DNA of 64,000 bases, from the NCBI GenBank assembly GCA_023423535.1, contig JAFAFL010000100.1, positions 20,900-84,899 of the forward strand. Direction: 5' to 3'. The DNA is from Pseudomonadota bacterium (GTDB lineage: Bacteria; Myxococcota; Myxococcia; Myxococcales; Myxococcaceae). The position numbers and the translations under genes were made by a program. The notes beneath the pieces were generated by a model. That model did no database searches, was not told where the DNA came from, and worked only from the letters and a program-made list of their open reading frames with translations. Each line of letters begins with the position of its first letter. Within the stretch, counting starts at the first letter, position 1. Shown here in pieces: positions 27,034-33,380 of this stretch.

Positions 27034-28794
27034 TCAATAGATGGGCGCGACCTCGGCGCCGTTGAAGTAGTGGCGGAGGATCTGCCGGAAGTCGTGACCG
27101 TGCTCCGCGCGGCCGATCGCCCCCGTCTGGCACAGCCCCACGCCGTGTCCCCAGCCGCCGCCGCGGAAGACCCAGTGACTGACCGCGCCGCTCGCCGGAT
27201 CCCGTTCGGCGGAGACCTCGAACATCGCCGAGTTGAGGTTGCGGAAGCGCCGCCGGATGACGAGCTCGCCGCGGATCTCTCGCGAGCCTCTCTCTCCGGT
27301 GAGCACCAGCCGCTTCGCGCGACCGGACACGCCGCGCTCGGCCACGCGCATCGCGGTGACGGTGCCCACGTTCAGCTCGCGGGTGAGCTCGTCCACCTCC
27401 GCCTGAGTGAAGCGGCGCTCCCAGCGATAGCGCGCGGGGTTGGAGAACCGTCCCGCCATCCGGCACGCCGAGGGCAGCTCCGTCTGCAGGAACCGCGACA
27501 GCTCGCGCGGCGAGGGCTCGTTTCCCGTCGGCTCGATGAAGTCCGGACGGCCGCGCAGGGACGGGTTCGCCACGCCGCCCCACACGCTCTCGTTGTCCTC
27601 GGAGTGCCCACCGCAGATCGCGCTGTACACCGAGTCCACCAGCCGGCCATGCGCGTCGAACAGCGCCTGACCGCGCGTCTCCTCCACCGCGGCGTTGGTG
27701 GTGGCGGCCTCGCCGGAGAGCCCCTTGTACACGGCGCAGTGCTGCTCGGAGCAGAGGAGGAACGGGTCCGCGAGATGCCGCGTGCCGACCTTCGCCAGCA
27801 CCTCGCCGCGCGCGGTGACCGCCTGCGCCTTCAGCGCCTCTCGCGGCGACGACGCGAAGATCTCCGAGGGCACGAGCCCCTTCATCAGATCCTCGAGCCG
27901 CACCAGGTTCACCACCGCGATGCGCCCGTTGCGATCGACCGCCAGCCGCAGGCCACCGCGGAAGGTGCGGTCCTCGAAGCCGTGGTTGTCGTAGCCGACC
28001 GAGTGCTCCACCCCCCGCACGTCGAACGGCTCCCCGTCACGCGTCTCCGCATCGAGGAACCGGTCGCCCACCGCCACCACGCTCCCCGCCGCGTCGAGCA
28101 GCTCCAGCGATCCCTGCGGCGGAGCGCCCAGCTCCTCGAAGATGAGCAGCCGGCCACCGTGCGCGCGCAGCAGGACCTCGAGCCGTGCCTGCGCGGACGC
28201 GAGCCCATCGAAGCGCTCGTCTGCGAGCAGCAGATAACGCCGGTTGTCGATCACCTTGCCCGCGATCCCGAACAGTGCACCCAGCGTCTGCACCCGCGTC
28301 GCCACGCCGCGCTCGGACCACTGGCGCTGCGCCGCGGCGAGGCCCTCGCGATCTTCGAAGCGGTGCTCGGCGAGCTGCACGTGATGAACGACCTTCGCCG
28401 GCACACCGCCTCGCACGCGGACGCGCCACACGCTGCCGGCCGGCGCCTCCACCCACTTCTCGGGGTCGCCCGGAACGAACAGGCGCATCCGCCCGCGCGG
28501 GGAGAAGGTGACCTCCGGACGTCCCTCCATCAGCTTCACCGGGACGAAGGGCTCGCCGCCGCGGAAGTCGAGGCTGCGTGCGAAGAGCCCCGCGGCGCGG
28601 TCACCGGGAGGCGGTGGCAGGTCGAGGCCGAGCGTGTCCTCCGCGCGAGGCTCGGCCTTCGCGGGAACGACCTCAGCTGAAACCGACGAGGGTGCGGGCT
28701 GCTCCGGCGCGCTCTCTGCGGCCACCGCGCCGGTCAGCCGCGGCGTGCAGGTGACGCAGACCGCGGCGGAGAGTGCGAGGAGGAGAACGCGCAC
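27034..28794 (-). CDS. SpoIID/LytB-domain secreted protein
   Basis: A 586-residue exported protein. Residues 1-25 form a signal sequence with two Cys (CVTC), but no standard lipobox. The C-terminal 320 residues are a SpoIID/LytB domain of the lytic transglycosylase type: LVRLEDLMKGLVPSEIF with the expected catalytic Glu, EALKAQAVTARG, the Cys-Ala-Val loop, SAICGGHSEDNESVW, and GWGHGVGLCQTGA. SpoIID cleaves denuded glycan strands; in non-sporulating lineages the role is cell-wall remodelling. The GTG start lies only 13 bases after the 3' end of tRNA-Cys and has no clear ribosome site, so the two may share a transcript. Confidence 0.88.
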   Translation of the reverse strand: MRVLLLALSAAVCVTCTPRLTGAVAAESAPEQPAPSSVSAEVVPAKAEPRAEDTLGLDLPPPPGDRAAGLFARSLDFRGGEPFVPVKLMEGRPEVTFSPRGRMRLFVPGDPEKWVEAPAGSVWRVRVRGGVPAKVVHHVQLAEHRFEDREGLAAAQRQWSERGVATRVQTLGALFGIAGKVIDNRRYLLLADERFDGLASAQARLEVLLRAHGGRLLIFEELGAPPQGSLELLDAAGSVVAVGDRFLDAETRDGEPFDVRGVEHSVGYDNHGFEDRTFRGGLRLAVDRNGRIAVVNLVRLEDLMKGLVPSEIFASSPREALKAQAVTARGEVLAKVGTRHLADPFLLCSEQHCAVYKGLSGEAATTNAAVEETRGQALFDAHGRLVDSVYSAICGGHSEDNESVWGGVANPSLRGRPDFIEPTGNEPSPRELSRFLQTELPSACRMAGRFSNPARYRWERRFTQAEVDELTRELNVGTVTAMRVAERGVSGRAKRLVLTGERGSREIRGELVIRRRFRNLNSAMFEVSAERDPASGAVSHWVFRGGGWGHGVGLCQTGAIGRAEHGHDFRQILRHYFNGAEVAPIY

Positions 28795-28807
28795 GGGGAA
28801 CTGCGAG

Positions 28808-28879
28808 AGGCGCCACCCGGATTCGAACCGGGGAATGAGGGTTTTGCAGACCCTTGCCTTACCACTTGGCTATGGCGCC
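28808..28879 (-). tRNA. tRNA-Cys (GCA)
   Basis: A 72-base cloverleaf read on the minus strand: acceptor GGCGCCA pairs with TGGCGCC, discriminator T (normal for Cys), and the T-loop GGTTCGAATCC is intact. The anticodon loop CTGCAAA gives anticodon GCA. CCA is not encoded; the next bases are CTC. Confidence 0.96.
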
Positions 28880-28897
28880 GTGACTGCGAGGGCGGCT

Positions 28898-28926
28898 CTT
28901 ATACGAGGGGGATCCGTCACGGTCAA
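28898..28926 (-). promoter_or_regulatory. Sigma-70 promoter of tRNA-Cys
   Basis: On the minus strand TTGACC (28926-28921) and TATAAG (28903-28898) are separated by exactly 17 bp, placing the transcript start a few bases before the tRNA. This is one of the two best housekeeping promoters in the window. The SpoIID gene immediately downstream could be read from it as well. Confidence 0.75.
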
Positions 28927-28944
28927 GACAGTGAAAGGGCGCTG

Positions 28945-30096
28945 ATGAACGCGGGCTTCGGGCTGTACGAGGAGGAGCACCACGCCTTCCGGCGCACGGT
29001 GAGGGCGGTGGTGGAGAAGGAGCTCCGGCCGCACGCCGGCGAGTGGGAAGGGGCGGGCGAGTTCCCTCGGGAGGTCTTCACCCGCTTCGGCGAACTGGGC
29101 TTCTTCGGCCTCAAGTACCCGGTCGAATACGGCGGCACCGACGCGGGCCCGCTCTACGAGGCGGTGCTGCTGGAGGAGCTCGCGCGGTGTGGCTCGGGCG
29201 GCGTGGCGGCGGGGCTGGCGGCGCAGTTCACCATCTCCACCGGACCGGTCCACCTCTTCGGCACCGACGCGCAGAAGCGGCGCTGGCTCGCACCGGCGAT
29301 CCGAGGCGAAAAGATCGGCGCGCTGGGAATCACCGAGCCCGACGCGGGCAGCGACGTGGCCGGCCTTCGCACGACGGCGAGGCGCGACGGCGACGGGTGG
29401 GTGATCGACGGCTCGAAGACCTACATCACCAACGGCGTGCGCGCGGACTTCGTGGTGCTGGCGGTGAAGACGGATCCGCAGGCGGGACATCGCGGCCTCT
29501 CGATGATCGTCGTCGAGCGCGGGACGCCGGGCTTCAGCGTGGGACGCAAGCTGGACAAGCTCGGGTGGCGCGCGTCGGACACCGCGGAGCTCGTCTTCGA
29601 CAACTGCCGGGTGCCGGCGGAGAACCTCCTCGGCGAGGTGGGGCAGGGGTTCTTCCAGATCATGGGGAACTTCCAGTGGGAGAGGCTCGCGCTCGCACTG
29701 GGCGCGGTGGGCGCCGCGGAGCAGATCCTCGAGGACGCGCTCGAGTTCGTGAAGCAGCGCCGCGCGTTCGGCAAGGCGGTGAGCGACTTCCAGGTGGTGA
29801 AGCACAAGCTCGCGGAGATGGCGTGTGAGCTCGAGGCCTCGAGGCAGCTGACCTACCACGCGCTCCGATTGCACGCGGCCGGCGAGTACGCGGTGGCGCA
29901 GACGAGCATGGCGAAGAAGCACGCCACCGAGATGTGCTGCCGGCTCGCGGACGCGGCGCTGCAGCTGCACGGCGGCGCGGGCTACATGATGGAGTACGAC
30001 ATCCAGCGGCACTGGCGCGACGCGCGGCTCGGCCCCATCGGCGGCGGGACGAGCGAGATCATGAACGAGATCATCGCGCGGCAGCTGGGACTCTGA
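28945..30096 (+). CDS. Acyl-CoA dehydrogenase
   Basis: A 383-residue FAD-dependent dehydrogenase that introduces the alpha-beta double bond in acyl-CoA. Flavin and substrate motifs: LGITEPDAGSD, SKTYITNG, QWER and LQLHGGAGYMMEYDIQRHWRDA. The position that holds the catalytic Glu in short/medium-chain enzymes (YEGTSQ) is Gly here (IGGGTSE), while Glu246 in FQWERLALA matches the catalytic Glu of the isovaleryl/long-chain type. A branched or long acyl-CoA substrate is therefore more likely. The beta-lactamase gene starts 15 bp after its stop and probably shares the transcript. Confidence 0.93.
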   Translation: MNAGFGLYEEEHHAFRRTVRAVVEKELRPHAGEWEGAGEFPREVFTRFGELGFFGLKYPVEYGGTDAGPLYEAVLLEELARCGSGGVAAGLAAQFTISTGPVHLFGTDAQKRRWLAPAIRGEKIGALGITEPDAGSDVAGLRTTARRDGDGWVIDGSKTYITNGVRADFVVLAVKTDPQAGHRGLSMIVVERGTPGFSVGRKLDKLGWRASDTAELVFDNCRVPAENLLGEVGQGFFQIMGNFQWERLALALGAVGAAEQILEDALEFVKQRRAFGKAVSDFQVVKHKLAEMACELEASRQLTYHALRLHAAGEYAVAQTSMAKKHATEMCCRLADAALQLHGGAGYMMEYDIQRHWRDARLGPIGGGTSEIMNEIIARQLGL

Positions 30097-30111
30097 GAGA
30101 GGTGGTCGCGC

Positions 30112-30885
30112 ATGTCCGCGCGATCCGCTCTGGTCCTCTCCGCTGCCGTCTGCATCCTCCTCGCCGCCGCTGGCCTCACCGGCTGCGCTCGTAGCCGCGT
30201 GAGCCCGACGCCTCGACTCCAGGAAGTGCCAACGCCGGTGCTGCTGCCGCTGGCCGAGGACGTGTGGATCCACCAGTCGTGGGCGCACGTCGAGCCCTGG
30301 GGCCTCGTGCTCTCGCAGGGCCTGGTGGTGCGGAGCGAGGAGGGCGTACTGCTGGTCGACACCGCGTGGAACGACGCGGACACCGAGGCCTTGCTCGCGC
30401 TGGTGGAGCGGACGGTGGGCGCGAGGGTGGACGCGGTGGTCGTCACCCACGCGCACGACGACAAGATGGGCGGTCTGCGCGCGGTCCAGCAGCGCGGCGC
30501 GCGGACGCTGGCGCACCGGCTGACCCAGGAGGACGCGCCCGGGCGGGGGCTGCAGCCTGCAGCGGAGACGCTGGACGATGACGAGGTGGAGGTCTTCGCG
30601 GGCGTGACCGTCTTCTACCCGGGCCCGGCGCACACGCGGGACAACGTCATCGTGTACCACGCGCCGTCGCGCACCCTCTTCGGCGGGTGCCTCGTACGGC
30701 CGGGCGAGTCCCAGTCGCTGGGGAACACGGCGGACGCGGACGTCGCCCACTGGCCGCGCGCCGTCGAAGCGATCGCGGAGCGGTTCCCGGAGATCGAACA
30801 CGTGATCCCCAGCCACGGCGCCGCCGGCGGGCGCGGGCTGTTCGAGCACACGCGGAAGCTCGCGGAGGGCGCTTCCGTCCGGTGA
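30112..30885 (+). CDS. Subclass B1 metallo-beta-lactamase, lipoprotein
   Basis: A 257-residue MBL-fold hydrolase with the full subclass B1 zinc set. The first site is H113, H115 (HAHDDKMGG) and H174 (GPAHTRDN). The second is D117, C193 (FGGCLVRP) and H235 (PSHG). N205 in LGNTADAD is the B1 substrate-binding Asn. The segment from FGGC to the end resembles VIM and NDM enzymes in spacing and wording. The N-terminus is a lipoprotein signal with lipobox LTGC (C25), as in NDM-type enzymes, so it should sit lipid-anchored facing the periplasm. The expected activity is hydrolysis of beta-lactams using zinc. It has a good GAGGT ribosome site and follows an acyl-CoA dehydrogenase, with no mobile element around it. 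Confidence 0.88.
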   Translation: MSARSALVLSAAVCILLAAAGLTGCARSRVSPTPRLQEVPTPVLLPLAEDVWIHQSWAHVEPWGLVLSQGLVVRSEEGVLLVDTAWNDADTEALLALVERTVGARVDAVVVTHAHDDKMGGLRAVQQRGARTLAHRLTQEDAPGRGLQPAAETLDDDEVEVFAGVTVFYPGPAHTRDNVIVYHAPSRTLFGGCLVRPGESQSLGNTADADVAHWPRAVEAIAERFPEIEHVIPSHGAAGGRGLFEHTRKLAEGASVR

Positions 30886-30916
30886 ATCACCGCGCGCGCG
30901 ATGACCGGGCGACGCC

Positions 30917-32755
30917 TCAGCGGCGAGGCGCGGCTGCGAACTCCTCGTCCACGATGCGGGCGAGGACCTCCACGGGGCGCACGCCCACCAGCTCGCGCCC
31001 GTTGATGTAGGTGGTTGGGATCCCGCGCGCGCCGATGCGTTCGGCCTCCGCCACGTCTGCGTCGATCCGCGCGAGCGTCGCGGGATCCTCCATGTCGCGC
31101 CGGAAGCGCAGCAGATCCAGCCCGAGCGCCGTCGCGTGCGCCTCCATCGACGCCACTCCGCGCTGTCCCGGCGCATCGACCAGGCGCGCCGCGAACTCCC
31201 AGAACTTCCCCTGCCGGTCGGCGGCGATGGCGGCGGCCGCGCTGGTGCGGGCGTTGGGGTGCGTGGGCAACGGCTTGTGGCGGAACTCGAGCTGGATCCG
31301 GTCGCCATAGCGGCCGCGGAGCGCATGGAGGACGCTGTGACCCTTGATGCAGTAGCTGCACTCGAAATCGGAGAAGACCACCACCTTCACCGCCGCGTCG
31401 TCCGGCCCGAGCGTGTGCCCGCGGCCCTCGACGGCGACGTGTCCCTCGCGATCCTTCGAATGAACGAGCCGCGGCCCGGTGGCCTGCGCGCCTTCGGGGA
31501 GCCACACGTCGGCGCCGGGCGTCTTCGTCGTGCCGCGTGGCGAGAACCCGAGCGGGTAGCGCACCGTCGCCGTCTTTCCTTCCGGCCTCGGCCACTGCGC
31601 GGTCTGCAGCGCGCCGAGCACGCAGCTGGCGACCAGCGGGTTCTCCAGCGAGTAGTCGTCCGCCACCGTCGCCTCGCGCAGCCGGCCCTTCGAGCCGTCC
31701 TGCGAGAGCCCGAGGAGCAGCGTGAGCTGTCCCTGCAGCTTCGGATTTTGCCGCTGGCCCTCCGCGAAGCAGCGCGCCAGCGCGTCGGACGCGTCGAGGA
31801 TCGCCGCATGCACGCCGGCGAGCTCCACCGCGCCCTCTGTCACCTCCGCAGGTCCCGGCCGTGTCGGAACCGGCGCTTCGAGCGCCTGCCGCGCGGCGCT
31901 GGTGGCCACCGCCGGCGCTCCCGGCGACCAGCTCTGTCCTTCTGCGACGCGGACGCTCGATCCATTTGGACCTCCTGCGACAGCGTGGCCCGTGGTGACG
32001 AGCACCCACAACGCCGCGCCTGCCGGTGCGCGCGACAGCCCTCGCAACTGCTCGAACCTCTTCCGCATGTGTGTTCCCTCCGGCTGCGGGTGTGAGCGCA
32101 GCGAGCGGATGACATGCGCGAGGGCCTGCGCGGGTTCCGTGGAGACGAGCACCTCGCCATCGACCTCGACGGTGTGACCGCGCGCCTGCACGTGGCCGCG
32201 GCCGCTCAGCACCAGCGTGCCCTCTTCGAGCACGACCGTGTCCGGCGCGTCGCGGCGCAGCTTCGACTCCGGGGTCCACATCGCGAGTCCCTCGGGCAGC
32301 GGGCCCACCATGATCCCCGGCACCTCGGGCGGGTAGGGCGGCAGCTCCTCTTCGGCGATCGGCGCTCTCTCCGCGGACACTTCGAGACCAGCCTTGTGTG
32401 TCGGCGGCGATCCCTCCGGCACCTCCCCGGAACCCGAACGCGACGCGAGGAAGAACGCTCCACCCGCGAGCAGCGCGACGCCCGCCGCGAGAGCGAGAAG
32501 CCGGCTCCCCCAGCTCGCGCGCGTACGACGACCGAGCACGGCGTCGATCATTGCCTCGTCGCGCGCCGTCGAAAGGATCGCGCGCTCCTCGGCACCGCGC
32601 GCGGCGGCGAGTCCATCGAGCCGCTCGAGCCGCGCCACGAACGCCCGCAGGTCCGGACGGGCTTCAATGAGCGCCCGCGCGCGCTCCGCCTCCGCCGCGG
32701 AGAGCTCACCCGCCGAGAGCTGCGCGAGCAGCTCCACCTCATCGACCGATGGCAT
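30917..32755 (-). CDS. Anti-sigma/FecR-like protein fused to AgmX-like and DsbA-like domains
   Basis: A 612-residue single open frame whose start overlaps the ECF sigma gene by 17 bp, the usual place of an anti-sigma factor. Residues 1-80 are helical with no zinc-finger Cys. One transmembrane helix lies at about 85-105, then a FecR-like beta region (about 160-290). An AgmX/TonB-like domain (about 318-410) contains ALARCFAEGQ and VLGALQTAQWPRPEG. A DsbA-like thioredoxin domain (about 440-605) has the redox pair C466-S-Y-C469 and the cis-Pro loop GIPTTYING. So a predicted cytoplasmic sigma-binding segment is joined to a periplasmic thiol oxidoreductase. A strong internal start at Met230, described separately, may also make a secreted short form. 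Confidence 0.75.
   Translation of the reverse strand: MPSVDEVELLAQLSAGELSAAEAERARALIEARPDLRAFVARLERLDGLAAARGAEERAILSTARDEAMIDAVLGRRTRASWGSRLLALAAGVALLAGGAFFLASRSGSGEVPEGSPPTHKAGLEVSAERAPIAEEELPPYPPEVPGIMVGPLPEGLAMWTPESKLRRDAPDTVVLEEGTLVLSGRGHVQARGHTVEVDGEVLVSTEPAQALAHVIRSLRSHPQPEGTHMRKRFEQLRGLSRAPAGAALWVLVTTGHAVAGGPNGSSVRVAEGQSWSPGAPAVATSAARQALEAPVPTRPGPAEVTEGAVELAGVHAAILDASDALARCFAEGQRQNPKLQGQLTLLLGLSQDGSKGRLREATVADDYSLENPLVASCVLGALQTAQWPRPEGKTATVRYPLGFSPRGTTKTPGADVWLPEGAQATGPRLVHSKDREGHVAVEGRGHTLGPDDAAVKVVVFSDFECSYCIKGHSVLHALRGRYGDRIQLEFRHKPLPTHPNARTSAAAAIAADRQGKFWEFAARLVDAPGQRGVASMEAHATALGLDLLRFRRDMEDPATLARIDADVAEAERIGARGIPTTYINGRELVGVRPVEVLARIVDEEFAAAPRR
32066..32081 (-). promoter_or_regulatory. 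Strong internal ribosome site and start codon (Met230) within the anti-sigma fusion
   Basis: On the minus strand GGAGGG (32081-32076) is followed by a 7-base spacer and ATG (32068-32066), in frame with the long gene. This is stronger than the signal before the annotated gene start. The residues that follow form a convincing Sec signal peptide: MRKRFEQLRGLSR, a hydrophobic core and AVA before Gly-Gly. Initiation here would produce a secreted 383-residue AgmX/DsbA-like protein (30917-32068). Confidence 0.6.
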
Positions 32756-33320
32756 GTCCCGCTCCCTTCTGCTCCGGCGCGTCCAGCCGCTCGCCGAGCC
32801 TCAGCGCCAACACCGCGCGCGCCCGGTGCAGCCTCGACTTCACGGTCCCGAGCGCGACGCCCTCCGCCTCGGCGATCGCCTCCAGCGGCACCTCGTGCAT
32901 CACCGCGAGCACGAAGACCTGGCGCTGGCCCTCCGGCAGTGCAGCCACGGCCTCGTCGAGCATGGCGCGCAGCTCCCGTCGTTCCACCTGGACGTCCGCG
33001 CCCACGCGACCGTCGGCGACGTCTTCGGCCACCTGCAGCGGGACGAGCTCGACGCGGCGCCGCCGCCGCTGCATCAGCAGCCAGCGGTGCACCACGGTGA
33101 ACGCCCAGGTGCTGAACTTCGCGGCTCCGCGAGGATCGAACTGCGGAAGCGCGCGCAGCAGGTGCGCCAGCGCGTCCTGCACCTGGTCCTCGCGTTCGTG
33201 GGGCACGCCGAGCCGGTGGATCAACGCGCGCACGGGACCCACGGAGCGACGCAGCACCTCCGCCTGCGAGGCGCGGTGTCCCGCCCTCGCACGGGCGAGG
33301 ATCTCCGGTGCCAAATCCAT
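32739..33320 (-). CDS. ECF-type RNA polymerase sigma factor
   Basis: A 193-residue sigma factor with region 2 (EREDQVQDALAHLLRALPQFDP, then FSTWAFTVVHRWLL) and region 4 (LPEGQRQVFVLAVMHEVPLEAIAEAEGVALGTVKSRLHRAR), with no region 1 or 3. This is the extracytoplasmic-function group. The ATG at 33320 was preferred over GTG at 33332; neither has a clear ribosome site. The 17-bp overlap with the downstream anti-sigma-like gene indicates coupled synthesis and a cognate pair. The thioredoxin domain on the partner suggests the signal may be periplasmic thiol state, which is inference. Confidence 0.92.
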   Translation of the reverse strand: MDLAPEILARARAGHRASQAEVLRRSVGPVRALIHRLGVPHEREDQVQDALAHLLRALPQFDPRGAAKFSTWAFTVVHRWLLMQRRRRRVELVPLQVAEDVADGRVGADVQVERRELRAMLDEAVAALPEGQRQVFVLAVMHEVPLEAIAEAEGVALGTVKSRLHRARAVLALRLGERLDAPEQKGAGHAIGR

Positions 33321-33350
33321 GTGCCGGGTCACATGCGCGGGCGCGGAAAA

Positions 33351-33356
33351 GGTTCC
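33351..33356 (-). promoter_or_regulatory. Possible ECF -35 element (GGAACC)
   Basis: GGAACC lies on the minus strand 30 bp before the sigma-factor ATG, a position suited to autoregulation by an ECF factor. No CGTC-like -10 stands at the expected 16-17 bp, so the assignment is weak. Confidence 0.25.
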
Positions 33357-33380
33357 CTCGCTCGCGAAGAAGATCCGGGC

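Noticed and set aside
28794..28794. Lipoprotein call for the SpoIID-domain protein
   Set aside because: Two Cys occur at the end of the signal sequence, but the residues before them do not form a standard lipobox.
28808..28879. tRNA-Cys as an integration site for a genomic island
   Set aside because: I saw no direct repeat of the tRNA 3' end nearby and no integrase; both flanks are ordinary genes.
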